A stretch of DNA of 64,000 nucleotides from Castanea sativa. Lineage: Eukaryota; Streptophyta; Magnoliopsida; Fagales; Fagaceae. The position numbers were made by a program, and so were the translations under genes. The stretch is taken from the NCBI RefSeq assembly GCF_040712315.1, contig NC_134019.1, positions 36,354,873 through 36,418,872 on the forward strand. Direction: 5' to 3'. Under the pieces are notes generated by a model. The model did no database searches. It was given only the letters and a program-made list of their open reading frames with translations, and had not been told where the DNA came from. Numbering within the stretch: the first letter of the stretch is position 1; every line of letters starts with the position of its first letter. Shown here piece by piece: positions 45,690-57,395 of the stretch.

Positions 45690-46623
45690 ATGGCATCATT
45701 TAGCCCACTTATTGCTATTCTTAATCAAAACAAACTGACTGAATCCAATTTTGTTGACTGAAAAAGAAATCTGGACATTGTTCTTACAGCTAAAAAGCAC
45801 AAGTATGTGCTTACGCAACCTTGTCCTAGCCTTCCATCATTAAATGCTCCTCTGGAGAAAAAACAACAATATGATCATTGGCAGAAATCTAATGAGATGG
45901 CCAAATGCTATATCCTAGCATCTATCCCAAATGTTCTACAACATTAAATGCAGGATGTAGAACTAGCTTCGAACATAATGCTAAGTCTGAAGGAGATGTT
46001 TGGTGAGCAAAGCTGTTCTGCAAGGCAAGAAACTATGAGGCAAATTTACAATACCAAAATGGCTGAAGGTAGTTTAGTAAGGGAGCATTTTCTTAGGATG
46101 ATCTCTAATATGAACACATTGAAAGTTTTAGATGCCGATATTGATGGAGAATCCCAAGTGGATATGATACTCCAATCACTACCGGAATCATTCAAGGAAT
46201 TCAGACTTAATTATAATATAAACAAAAAGATTTATTCATTTTTTGAATTAATTAATGAATTGGTGGCGACGGAAGGCATTTTTGGTACTTCTAGTGTTAA
46301 AGCCAATATGGGTGAAGCTTCTACTTCTCAACCAAAGTCGAAAGACAAAGGTAAGAAGAAGAAGAAGAAAGACTTCACAAAGCAAGATGATAAACAAATT
46401 GCCTTAGGAGTTGCCAACAAAGGAAAGAAAACCAAAAGAAAATGTTTCTATTGTGATGAGAAAGGACATTGGAAGCGGAATTGTCCAATATTTATGGCTG
46501 CCAAGAATAAAGGTATGATAAGGACATTCCTTCTTGAAATATGTTTAGTACAGAATCCCACGGATTCCTGGTGTGTAGATTCAGGTGGTACTAATCATAT
46601 CTGCAACTCTTTGCAAGGGTTCT
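45690..46623 (+). pseudogene. Copia gag and start of protease, with nonsense mutations
   Basis: An ATG at 45690 opens a gag frame (MASFSPLIAI). It has an early TGA where a Trp is expected (before KRNLDIV) and a TAA just before 45948, then stays open in the same frame to 46623. A lysine-rich stretch precedes a zinc knuckle, CFYCDEKGHWKRNC, typical of Copia nucleocapsid. The protease start is visible as WCVDSGGTNHIC. In active elements gag coats the RNA in cytoplasmic particles; this copy cannot make full-length product. Confidence 0.93.
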
Positions 46624-49590
46624 AGGAGACCAGAAAGTTGAATGAAGGGGAATTGTAGATGGGAGCAGGATTTCAGTTGTAGTTGTTAGAGTGTTTAATT
46701 TATGTTTTAATTTTAGAGTTTTAATAATGAAAGACTATCTGTATGTACCTAATGTTCGTAAGAATTTAATTTCTGCAACTTATTTAGGTAAACATGGGTA
46801 TTGTGTTATCTTGAAAGACAATATTGTAATAAAGAAGGATAAAATGTTTATCTATTTTGGCAATACTGTGGATGATCTTTATATTTTAACTCTTGATAAG
46901 CATGAATTATACAATATTGAATTAGATAGTAACTCTCATGTAAAATCATTAAAGAGAAATTTTCCTTCTAATGATGCATATCTTTGGCATTTGCGCTTGG
47001 GTCATATTAATTCAAATAGGATTCACAGACTAATCAAAGATGGACTTTTACAGTCCATAGACTTTGATGAATTTTCAGTTTGCAAATCTTGTTTGGAAGG
47101 TAAAATGATCAAACAACCTTTTAATGCAAAAGGTAGAAGAGCCCAAGAGTTGCTTGAATTAGTTTATACGGATGTATATGGACCTATGTCAACCCAAGCA
47201 AAAAGAGGTTATGAGTACTTCATTACTTTTACGGATGATTACTCAAGATATGGCTATGTGTACCTAATGAGACAGAAGTTCGAAGCCTTTGACAATTTCA
47301 AAGAGTTTAGGGTTAAAGTTGAGAATCAATTGGGTAGACGCATAAAGGCCATTTGATTTGATCGAGGTAGCGAATACCTTCTTGGGGATTTCAAAGATTA
47401 TCTAATTCAAAATGGGATTGTATCCCAACTGACGGCAACTAGAACTCCTCAACAAAATGGTTAGGTCCATGATGAGTTAATCAGCTTTACCAGTTTACTT
47501 TTGGGGATATGCACTAAGAACTGCAATACATATTTTGAATTTGGTTTCATCAAACTCTATTCCCAACACACCCAAGGAATTGTGGAGTGGGTGCAAGCCT
47601 AGTATGAAATATCTCCACATTCGGGGATGTTTAACACGTGTTGAAAGGAAAGTCTGATAAGTTGAAAGCAAAAACAGAAGCATGCATGTTTTAGGGTATT
47701 CAAAGGAAATTATGGGTTATTTATTCTATAATCATAAGGATAACAAAGTGTTTGTTAGTACTCATGTCAAATTTTTGGAAGATGATTATGTGAATAATTT
47801 TAATCCTAGGGGTAAAGTTGTTTTGGTCGAAATAGATGAACCTGTAGTTGAACAACCAATAGATGAAACTATGGATGATGTGGTTGTATTAGATACACCA
47901 CAAGATACTACTCATGAAATCCTCGTCGTAATGGGAGAATTGTTCGGCCACCTATAAGATTTATAGGTTTGGGAGAAACTTATGAAGCTATCTCAGGAGA
48001 GGCTGAATCTAATCCTTACACTTATGAAGAAGCAATGAATAATATAGATGCACATCATTGGGTCCAAGCTATGAAATCTGAATTGGATTCTATGTATTCC
48101 AATCATGTATGAGATCTTGTAAAGGCACCTAACGGCATTAAACATGTTGATTGCAATTGGGTTTACAAGAGAAAGAGAGGGATAGATGAAAAGGTTGAAA
48201 TCTTTAAAGCAAGACTAGTGGCGAAAGGGTATATACAAAAAGAAGGAATTGACTATGATGAAACTTTTTCGCCAATAGCCATGCTTAAGTCTATCAGAAT
48301 TCTCTTATCCATTATTGCTCATTACGATTATGAGATTTGGTAAATGGATGTCAAGACTGCATTTCTTAATGGCAATCTTGAAGAAGAAATCTACATGTTG
48401 TAACCGGAAGGTTTCATAGCAAAGAACCAAGAACATATGGTATGCAAGTTGAAAATGTCCATTTATAGACTTAAACAAGCATCTAGGTCATGGACCATCA
48501 GATTTGATTAAGCAATCAAGTCATTTGGTTTGAACAAAATCTTGATGAACCATATGCGTACAAAAGACATCGAGATAAAGTAGTAATGTTCCGAATGCTT
48601 TATGTTGATGAAATTCTACTCATTGGAAATGATGTAGAAGTAATGTCATCGGTTTGGTTGTCAAGCCAATTTGATATGAAAGATTTGGGCGAAGCTAACT
48701 ATATTCTAGGGATCAAGCTTTGGCGAGATCGAAAGAATAGAATGTTAGGTTTGTCACAAGTTGGATATATAGATAAGGTTCTAGAATAGTTTAGCATGCA
48801 AAACTCCAAAAAAGGATTGCTTCCTTTTAGACATGGAGTTCCTTTGTCTAATGACCAAAGGCCTAAAACTCTTGAGGAAGAAAACATGATGAGATAAGTT
48901 CCCTATGCTTCTACGGTGGGAAGTCTAATGTATGCCATGCTTTGTACTGGATCAGATATTTGTTACTCAATTGGCATGGTCAGCCGATATCAATCAAATC
49001 TAGGACCTAAACATTGGTAAACTATAAATCATATTCTCAAGTATCTAAGAAGACCGAGAGATTATATGCTTGTTTACTATTGTGAAGATTTGATTCTCAT
49101 TGGCTATACAGATTCAGATTTTCAGCCAGATCTTGATTTCAGAAAATTCACTTTAGATTGTGTGTTCACCTTGGGAGGTGGAGCCATAAGTTGGAGAAGT
49201 GTAAAGCAATCTTGTATTGCTGACTCCATCATAGAAGCTGAATATGTTGCTATTTGTGAAGGGGCAAAGAAAGCAGTTTGGCTCAAGAAATTCCTTTATG
49301 ATCTTGGTGTTGTGAGAATTTAACAAGTTCCTATTACATTGTTCTGCGACAATAGTGGAGCGGTTGAACAATCTAAAGATCCAAGGAATCACAAGAAAGG
49401 AAAGCACATAGAAAAAAAGTACCACATCATTCGAGACTTTGTTGCTCGTGGAGCTATAGTAATAGCAAAGATTGAAAGTGCAAAGAATCTAGTAGATCCT
49501 TTTACCAAAACCTTGCCCCAAAGGACTTTTGAGTCACATTTGGAGTAAATGGGAGTTAGATTAGTGCACAATAGTCTTTGGGCCAAGTAG
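46624..49590 (+). pseudogene. Copia pol: integrase, reverse transcriptase, RNase H (decayed)
   Basis: In order: the pre-integrase zinc-binding part (YLWHLRLGHINSNRIHRL, near 46980); the integrase core (YTDVYGPM, then FITFTDDYSRYGYVYLM), broken by a TGA at 47354 and a deletion near 47463; reverse transcriptase from about 48050 (NWVYKRKRG, VAKGYIQKEGIDYDETFSP, MDVKTAFLNG), whose catalytic YVDD reads YVDE near 48600; and RNase H (GYTDSDFQPD, then ISWRSVKQSCIADS, then EAEYVA) to 49548. At least ten stops or shifts are present, several of them tgg/cag-type codons turned into stops, as methylated-C decay produces. Any activity would have to come from other copies. Confidence 0.93.
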
Positions 49591-49595
49591 GAGAT
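49581..49595 (+). other. Polypurine tract of the Copia element
   Basis: GGCCAAGTAGGAGAT lies directly before the 3' LTR. AAGT(A/G)GGAGA is the usual plant Copia form. Confidence 0.85.
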
Positions 49596-50952
49596 TGTTA
49601 GGATGTGTGCCCTTAAATCCTATTGTATGATGCTATGTATGACATGATGTTGTGATTAATAAAGTTATTTTATTATTATCTAAAATGATGGTAACATGAA
49701 TATAGAACATTATCATATAGTCCATAAGATGCATAGTATGTGATTTATGTGATTTAGTCACAGAAGATATAAATTACAAGTTCTTTGTAAACTCAGAATT
49801 GTAGTTCGTAATCGGTGATTAAATTGGGCATTTCATCTGTGAAGACTATAATGTATCAACTAAGATGATTTGTCTTGATCATGGAAATGAAGATTTCTAT
49901 TTGGTATGTTGATATGTTTTAAGAGTTAAAACATATTGAACTGGACCGCTATGAGATTTATTATTCTTCTAACGATTGTCAAATGAATAATAAACTCACG
50001 ACTTCTATTTACATGAATTCTTAATTCTGAAAGGATAATGAACTTGATCATGAAGTGCAGGTTACTTTAATATATCGAGAGTGAGATTTAAAGTCACGAT
50101 AAAAACCTCAGTATGTTGAGCAGCCACATTTAATGTTGATGGAACATATATTCTCAAGATGGAATACATAGTCTCTTAACGGAGATATAAAATATTTCCT
50201 TGAATTAAGTTTAATGGGTATGGTTATTCAGAGTGTTAGGCTTAACCACTTTAGTAAGGAGTTACTAAAGTATATATTTATGGAATTGAATTTCATAATT
50301 ATAATGAATAACTTAAAAGATTAGATCGGGTACTCAAAGAATTAAGATGTAGTAATTTACAAAGTGACAGCCCACTTTCATGACTTTGTATTACTATGAA
50401 TATTATGAAGGGGTTGCATGTATAATAAAGTCTTGGGATATAATTTATAAATAAGGCCTAGAGTACAATTATATTTATATAGTGGTATTAAATATAATTA
50501 ATGGTAACTTTAGACTTGTCAAGAGTTGACAGAAAAGCTCAAGGCCCATTAGAGCTAGTGTCTTATTGGTCCCACTCCAAGCCACACACTTAAGCCCAAT
50601 TTGAAATGCCCAAAATTCTAGCCCAATTAGATAATCAATTAGATATTTAGGGAGAAATATACGAAATTTTAATTATATGAAATTGTGTGTATGAGACACT
50701 CTCTAATTTTCTCCCTTGGAAACTGATTGAGAGACCACACTTCTTGGGCATAAAGTGGAATTGGAGTGAAGATTAAAAGTGTTCTCAAATACTTCTGATC
50801 TTTGTTTTGAAATTTACCACACCAAGGTACGCTCTCTTGTTCTTGAATTCTGAAATTTACATAGTGCATGTTATCGATTGCAAATGAAATAGATCTATTA
50901 AATTTTCACTGCGTATGTTTTGTATGCGATACAAACATGTAATTTTCCAACA
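49596..50952 (+). repeat. 3' LTR of the Copia element (1357 bp)
   Basis: It starts TGTTAGGATGTGTGC and ends TTTTCCAACA. Its difference from the 5' LTR is spread as single substitutions and small gaps. Confidence 0.97.
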
Positions 50953-50957
50953 CTTAT

Positions 50958-51399
50958 CAGGTATGGCTTAAATAGTGATTGAATTCTCATGGCGCAAAAT
51001 ATCAGAGTTATATTGCACAGTCTTCTCATTATGTTCAAGGATCTAGTGAAACTTTGGGAGAAAGTAGCTGGTAGCAAGTCTAAAGAGATCAGTAATGGAA
51101 TTCCTATTTAACTCAATGGAAAAAAGGTTTTGAAAATATTGTTTCTTAACATACTGGGAAGCATTGGAAGCTTTGGGGAAAATATTTTTAACAGGTTGGT
51201 TAGCTAGAATTAAAGCATAAGGGTAATAGGATGAGGCCAAAACAGAAGAGTAATTAGGCTTAGGAATGGTACCTAAGGGAGTGAAATAGTTAACAATCTC
51301 CAAGGAAGAAACAGGTTCTTTTTTAACAATGGGTTTATTAGTGGCAAGGCTCTTGTCTTTCGACTGCCTACTTGCCTTTGTGACACTGCAAAAATTCAC
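50958..51399 (-). pseudogene. C-terminal extension after RNase H (first half)
   Basis: The 118-codon frame begins at 51399 with a lysine-rich hinge, then VNYFTPLGTIPKPNYSSVLA and YYPYALILAN, and ends at 51043. The coding look continues in broken form to the Copia junction. It belongs with 42290-43122. Function is unknown. Confidence 0.65.
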
Positions 51400-52730
51400 A
51401 GGTAAGGAAATCAGGGATGGTATTTTGAGATCCTATAATATATTCAATATCAAAATCGAAAACACTTAAAATAGCTTGCCATCTGGCAAAAATATGTTTT
51501 GAAGTAATATTTTCAACATCTTTTTCAATAACATATTTAGCACTTTTGTAATCAATCCATAACAAAAACTTTTGGTTTAATGAATCAATTTGAAACTTTG
51601 AAATACATAATACTATAGATAAAATCTCTTTTTTAATAGTACTATAGTTTAGCTGTGCAGTATTCCAGATTCCAAAGTAGAAGCGAACAATTTGTTCAGA
51701 TGAATCTGGGGAAACTCTTTGTTTCAGAATACCACCATAACCAATGTCAGAAGCATCGGTCTCAACAATTTTGAAAGCATTAACACTAGGAATACCGAGA
51801 CAGTGTAATGTCTTGACATGAGATTTGATTTATTTAACAAGGGAGGTATGGACATCAGACCAAGGTGGAGGATTACTTTGTAATCGATCAAAAAGGGATT
51901 TACATTGTTTCCTCATATCCTTGTACAAGTCAGCAACATAATTCAAAGACCCAAGAAATCTTTGAAACTGGGTTTTATCAATGATAACATCAAGGAATTT
52001 CTCAGTAAACTGAATGACTCTATCAATAGGATGAATTTGTCCTTCAGAGATGTCATAGACAAGGAAGCAAACTTTTGTTTGAAACAATTTGATTTTCTTA
52101 GCAGAGACAACAAGACCATTTCTTTTGATGGTATCTAGAAACAAATACAAATGTTTCCAGCGTTCATCAATAGATTTAGAGTAGACAAGAACATCATCAA
52201 TGTAAACAATGGTGAAATGGCTAAAAGGATTAAAAATATCATTCATAATATTTTGGGACTCATTAGGGGCATTCTTAAGACCAAAGGGCATAACATTCCA
52301 CTCATAGTGTCCAAAAAGAGTAGTAAAAGCAGTTTTATACCTATCATTTTCACTAATCTAGATTTGCCAAAACCTAGATTTCATGTCAAACTTGGAAAAT
52401 ACCATAGCCTCACTCAGTCTATGAACAAGATCATTTTTGTTGGATATGGGATATCTAATCCATTCTAAGACCTTATTTAAGGGCTTATAATTGATCATTA
52501 GGCGGGGGATTCCTCTCTCAATCTCAGCATTTTTTTTTTAACATAGAAAGCAGCACAAGACTAGGGGGATTTGCTATTCCTAATGAGTTTTTTCTTAAGC
52601 AAATCATGGATTTCTTTTTTACAAAATTCATCAGTCTCAGCATTCATTTGAATAGGGCAAGCTTTAGTGGGAATGTTCGTTTCATCAAAATCTTTAACAT
52701 AAGGCAATTCAACAATGTGTTTTCTTCTAT
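51368..52730 (-). pseudogene. Reverse transcriptase and RNase H of the pararetrovirus-like element
   Basis: The frame 52291-51830 has MPFGLKNAP and the intact catalytic YIDD in VYIDDVLVYSKS, followed by LGSLNYVADLYKDM, all standard in caulimovirid and Gypsy enzymes. RNase H is seen as ETDASDIGYGG near 51760-51725 (other frame) and NTIPDFLTCEF at 51410. Stops lie near 52357, 52526 and 52563, and frames shift near 52291 and 51830. The enzyme would have copied RNA into DNA in the cytoplasm; this copy is dead. Confidence 0.88.
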
Positions 52731-52731
52731 G

Positions 52732-53454
52732 TCAAAAGGCATTAGGAACATCAGAGCGAACATCATCAATCAAAATTTTTTGGAAATTATCAATTTTTGA
52801 CTGCAACAATTTATCAGAAAGTTGTTCAACAATTTTCTTGTATCTAACTTCTTGCTTAAGGAAGTTTAGATGTTTGGTTTTAGCATGAATCAAATTTAAA
52901 GCATCATCAGTATCAATTTCAAACTTTGAAGCAAATTTGAATTTCACTTTCTATCCAAAAGGATCAGTAGTGATTCCATCATGTTCAACAAGAAAGGGAT
53001 ACAAAGCATTTATAAATGGAAGTCCAAGAATCACTTTATCAGTCATGTTTTTAACCAAAACAGAGGGAATCTTGAAGCAGACATTATCATGACAAACATG
53101 AGCATTATTCAATTCATATTTAATTTTCATTTGAGTACCATTAGCAGAAACCAATCTTTCAGTTGATTTTATAAAATATTTGGAAGGGATCAATCCTTCC
53201 TGGAAATAGTTCATATCTGCACTAGAATCAATCATAGCAATAACATTGAAATGATAATCATGGGAAACAACAATTTTAAATTTTGTAAACCATTTTGGGG
53301 GAAGCATTTTGTTAACAAGATTAAGTTGAGAATCAATGAAAATATCAGCAATACCTTTATCAGAAAGAAGAGCTTGTTGACTGGATTCATCTCCATCTTT
53401 GTGCTCATCTTGGTCATTGTCAGATTGATTTTTATCAATTTTTAATAATAACAA
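52732..53454 (-). pseudogene. Aspartic protease region of the pararetrovirus-like polyprotein
   Basis: The frame 53454-52951 contains AMIDSSADMNYF, where retropepsins usually have D(S/T)G, so the glycine of the active site is replaced by Ser. VILGLPFINALYP resembles the second conserved retropepsin motif (ILG). It stops at 52951 and continues in the same frame at 52947-52732. The upstream part is acidic linker. Confidence 0.75.
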
Positions 53455-53898
53455 CTCTTGTTTAAGATTATTGTTATCACTACAATTTTAAATTCATTTT
53501 TAAATTCAATTATTTCTTGTTTGACAACATTGATTTCATGTTGGAGATCATTAGCAGTTAAATCTTTGGGTTTCTTTTTATTAAATCCTTCCAAAGTTTC
53601 TTCAAAGCTTATTGTTGATTTTAGTTTTTTTTTTTTTAACATTTTCATCTTTTATTAAATTTTTCTTAAGCTTATTGAGATACTCTTGTTTTAATTTACG
53701 GTTCTCAATTTGGCTTATCAAAGTAATTAACAAACTTTCATTTTCTTCACTTTTGGTGAGAACATTAACAGTTTTTATAACATTACAACAGGAATCTCTG
53801 CAACCAATTTTAACATCAGGTGAACTAGAAGATTCATCAGCAGATTGATAACAGGAATCAAATGAGGAAGAAAAGTCCTCTTCCAAAGAATTAGACAA
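53455..53898 (-). pseudogene. Linker with acidic and coiled-coil parts
   Basis: The frame 53898-53602 starts with a Ser/Asp/Glu-rich stretch and passes into a Lys/Glu/Leu-rich helix (KLKQEYLNKLKKNLIKDENV). A single shift at a poly-A run near 53635 moves it to the frame 53648-53442 (KKKPKDLTANDLQHEINVVK). It joins the capsid region to the protease. Confidence 0.6.
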
Positions 53899-53916
53899 AT
53901 TTTTTGATTCAAGGAT

Positions 53917-54849
53917 TCAGAATAATTCTTCTTGATCTTTACCATCAATATTTAACATGTTAAACTTATTTTTTAACTTACTAGGTTTTTGCTTGCAATC
54001 TTTACTGTAGTGTCTAGGTTTACCACAATTAAAACATTTGCCTTTACCTGATTTTTGTTTATCATATTTTTTAGAAACATTTTTCTTTTTAGCATAAAAA
54101 TCATTGGGTTTAGCAAAGTTGGTTCTGTATTTTTTATATTTTTTATGGTTATAATTTTTGTGACTTTTATCATGTTTTTTCCCTTTTTGCCTGGAATGAG
54201 CAATAGGGGGCAAACCATATTGTTTACAGAAATTACCCATTTCGTATTTAGGTTTTCTTTTATTCTTTAATTTATATTTTAACAATTTTTCATCATTGCA
54301 CATATTAATACCAAGTTTTTTAGTAGTGCTTAAAATATCACCATAAGTTAGATTATCATAATAAATGGAATCATTTTTACTAATTAACTCTTGTTTTACT
54401 TTATGAGCAAAGATAGGAGGCAGACCATCAATAAACTTTTCTTTCCAATAAGGCTTGTAGCAATCTTTCCGAATCATAACTCTGGAAATGAAAACATCTT
54501 GGTACCATCTGTAATCAGACATAGTGGGGCATCTTAAATTGTTCAGATAATTAGAAATTTAAGATGAAATATTAGATGGAGTACCAACAAAATGTTTAAA
54601 AATAGTATAGATTAAGGTATTAACACCATCAGGAATACCTTTACCAATACTTTCATCAAAAATAGGCAAACCTTCATCATTCTTTTTAACAACATATTTA
54701 ATAGATTCTTTGGAATCTTCTATGAGATATGAATCCCACCATCCATGAAGAGTGCCAGAAAAACCAGTAACCAGAAGGTCAACAATTTCAAGATGGTCAA
54801 GATTATGGTTATTCATATAAGCAATTCCAACCATAGACATATGACCCAT
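53917..54849 (-). pseudogene. Capsid (gag-like) domain with zinc knuckle
   Basis: The frame 54849-54559 contains VTGFSGTLHGWWDSYL, a gag-like helix motif. After one in-frame stop it resumes at 54522-53917 with WKEKFIDGLP, a tract very rich in Lys and Tyr, and a CCHC knuckle (CFNCGKPRHYSKDC) near 54035-53994. The capsid plus knuckle would package nucleic acid. Both pieces share one reading frame, so only the stops and not shifts break it. Confidence 0.82.
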
Positions 54850-54864
54850 TTTATTAATTATTTC

Positions 54865-55910
54865 CTATTCAAACAAACGATCAATATTCCATTCATAAAT
54901 ATTATCAGCGAAAACATAAAATTGGGTTTGAAAATTTCTTTCTTCAAATTGCATATCAGGTGGAGTAGGTTTAGAATACCATTTTTTTTGTAAAAGACAC
55001 GGGATTAGATTTTTCAATAAATCTTTTAAATTCTGGTAAATCACCAACAAAAATCTTTTTAGCAGAAACAAAAGATAATGAATCAGAATCTGTGTTTTCT
55101 TCAAAAACAACTTCTTTCTCATTTCTTGAAATAGTTCGAGCAACAGTACTTGTAGAAGTACCCTCAATTTTAACTTTTAAATCAGAAAGCATTTTCTCAA
55201 CAATCTCAAGAGTTTTAGCCTAAGAAGTTTTAAACTTCAACTTTTCGTTTTGACTGGGTAAATCAATAAAAGGTTTTTCAGGTTTTGAAATAGCAGGTTT
55301 TTCAACAATTTTTTCTTCAATACGGTCAAGTTGTTGACCAATAATATGCAAGGATTGATTTGTAAAATTATTTTGTACAATAACACTAATAACAGGAGTT
55401 TGATCATTAGCAATTTTGAAAGGGAAAGCCTTCACCTCAGTCCCTTTACAACTTACAAGAACTGTCTCAAGGGGCGGATGGCTAGACCTAATAATGGTTT
55501 TATCTTCTTTAACAAAATTTGATTTTTTTTTATCACATTCAAATGATGTTTTGAAACTTCATCCTTTGAAACATAATAGTTTTCAAGAAAATCAAAAAAC
55601 AAAATATGCTTTTTCAACTGATTCATTTTTTCTTTCCATTTCCTTTTAACACAATCTTTTTCAGACTAAGCAAAAGTATTTTGGTAATATTTTCTTTCAT
55701 CTCTGTTTTTTGCATAAACAAATTCATTATACAAAGCAACCATATCAATTTCAAAGTTCTCATTCAAAACATTTAGAACTCTTAATTGACTTTGGTAAAC
55801 AGGGGTTTCAATAGGGGGAAAATCATAAATAGATGGACAAACTGATCTAGTGTCTTCTTCTTCTTCATTAGCAATTCTGCTATATGGAGAGGAAGGTTCA
55901 GGTTTAGTAG
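54865..55910 (-). pseudogene. N-terminal region of the polyprotein
   Basis: The coding look (low stop density, acidic and Lys-rich peptides such as RIANEEEEDTRSVCPSIYDF near 55880) extends from about 55910 leftward. It is cut by stops near 55663 and 55220 and by a shift at a T8 run near 54985. No movement-protein motif was recognised. Confidence 0.55.
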
Positions 55911-55938
55911 AGTAAAAAGCAGTGCTAACTTTATATAT

Positions 55939-55979
<41 letters not shown>
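55939..55979. repeat. (TA)n microsatellite at the element's 5' end
   Basis: About 20 TA units mark where recognisable polyprotein sequence ends. Confidence 0.9.
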
Positions 55980-55983
<4 letters not shown>

Positions 55984-56179
55984 AGAGAAAAAAAATTTTG
56001 GCCAAAATAGTTATAGAAAAGAAAAAAAAAACAGTTTATCAATGTAACTTACACCTATGTAACTAACAATAAATTTTACTCTTTTTAGCAAAATATAAAT
56101 TTGAACCCTTAAAATTTGGTCAATTATGACTTTTGTCCTTTAAATTTTATGTTTGTTGTTTTTGGTCATTTAAGTTCTA

Positions 56180-56836
56180 ATCAAGATAGTCAATATCGTA
56201 CTGGTACTACCCGGTATGTACTGTACCGGTATGTATACTGGTATCGAAATGTCAACATTTCGTACCGGTTTAAATATCGGCTGTACTGGCCATACCGTCT
56301 GATTTCGGGCAATACTAGCCGGTACCAAAAAAAAAAACTTTTTTTTTTTTAATTTTGTAATTTTTGAATTTTTTTAAGGGCAGAATGATAACTTATTTGC
56401 ATTAACTCTTTAGTATTATTTGTTTCTTAGTATGCAATGAACAATTAAGCTTTCTGCTTTTTATATTGTGTTTTTTTTTTCTTTTAATTGATGCTAAAGT
56501 CTAAAAGCATGAATATGCTAAAGTTTAAATCATGAATAATTTATTCTGAATTAAGGTAATGTTTTATGATAAATTTTAATATTTATTATAATACACACAC
56601 ACACATTGAATTTTTTTAAGAGCAGAATGATAACTTATTTGCATTAATTCTTTAGTATTATTTGTTTCTTAGTATGCAATGAACAATTAAGCTTTCTGCT
56701 TTTTATATTGTGTTTTTTTTCTTCTTTTAATTGATGCTAAAGTCTAAAACCATGAATATGCTAAAGTTTAAAACCATGAATAATTTATTCTGAATTAAGG
56801 TAATATTTTATAATAAATTTTAATATTTATTATAAT

Positions 56837-56867
<31 letters not shown>

Positions 56868-56950
56868 CACACACATATATATATATAATAACGGTAAACC
56901 CAAAGGTACACCAATATTGACCGGAACTAAAATATATTGTTCCACTAATC
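56180..56950. repeat. Dispersed repeat, copy B (tandem instead of palindrome)
   Basis: The start (TACCCGGTATGTACTGTACCGG, in part; TTTCGTACCGGTTTAAATA) and end (CGGTAAACCC, AATATATTGTTC) match copy A at 29690-30345. Here the middle segment (GAATTTTTTTAAGGGCAGAATG and following) is repeated head-to-tail at about 56367 and 56608 (period about 241), each followed by a (CA)n run, whereas copy A has it as an inverted pair. Confidence 0.85.
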
Positions 56951-57395
56951 AAACCGATACAACTTCCGGTATGAGTTTGGCTCCATTGGTTCTAATTCGT
57001 TATTTTCTCCACACACACACACACCAAAAAAAAAAAAAAAAAAGAAAAAAAAGAAAAAAAAAAAGAGAAAAGGTTCAAAATCATTATTAATAGCATACTC
57101 CAAATACCGTTAATAAAGTGACTGTTAAGTATTAAAAGAAATCATTTTCATTATTAAAATTTTCTCAACTTTCTTTTAAACACCCCCTTAAAAAATTATA
57201 CCCACTACAAATCCAAACCAAACTCAAACCTAAATTTTATGTACAAGAAACCCCAAGAAAAAAAATCCATGGCCTGATTTTGGCACTCACAGCTCGATTA
57301 AATTAAGATCTACAAGGAACTTAAAAAAACATGCACCAACCATATACAAACCCAATTTGAAAAACATGCACCAACTATATACAAACTAAATATAT
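56951..57395. other. Intergenic DNA, no gene
   Basis: It contains a (CA)n then an A-rich run at 57010-57072, and nothing else recognised. Confidence 0.5.

Larger units (their letters stand above)
43123..50957 (+). mobile_element. Complete Ty1/Copia LTR retrotransposon with CTTAT target duplication
   Basis: The element proper is 43128-50952 (7825 bp). It has a 5' LTR, a tRNA-Met-type primer site, a leader of about 1.2 kb, decayed gag and pol, a polypurine tract and a 3' LTR. CTTAT lies on both sides (43123-43127 and 50953-50957). Pol order is protease, integrase, reverse transcriptase, RNase H, which defines Copia. The LTRs differ at roughly 6-7 per 100 bases over their first 350 bases by eye, so the insertion is not recent. 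It lies inside an older pararetrovirus-like element on the other strand. Confidence 0.97.
50953..55930 (-). mobile_element. Pararetrovirus-like (caulimovirid-related) element, 5' and central part
   Basis: Reading leftwards from about 55930 there is an N-terminal region, a capsid-like domain with zinc knuckle, an acidic/coiled-coil linker, protease, reverse transcriptase, RNase H and the start of a C-terminal domain. It then continues beyond the Copia insertion at 43122-42290. There are no LTRs of its own, no integrase is seen, and the order and capsid signature fit endogenous caulimovirid-type polyproteins. An odd Ty3/Gypsy derivative is the alternative. The 5' end is lost at a (TA)n tract, and any movement protein would lie there. 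Confidence 0.75.

Noticed and set aside
52151..52468. Plus-strand frames across 51.9-54.3 kb
   Set aside because: They are the complement of the minus-strand polyprotein remnant, which has clear domain motifs.
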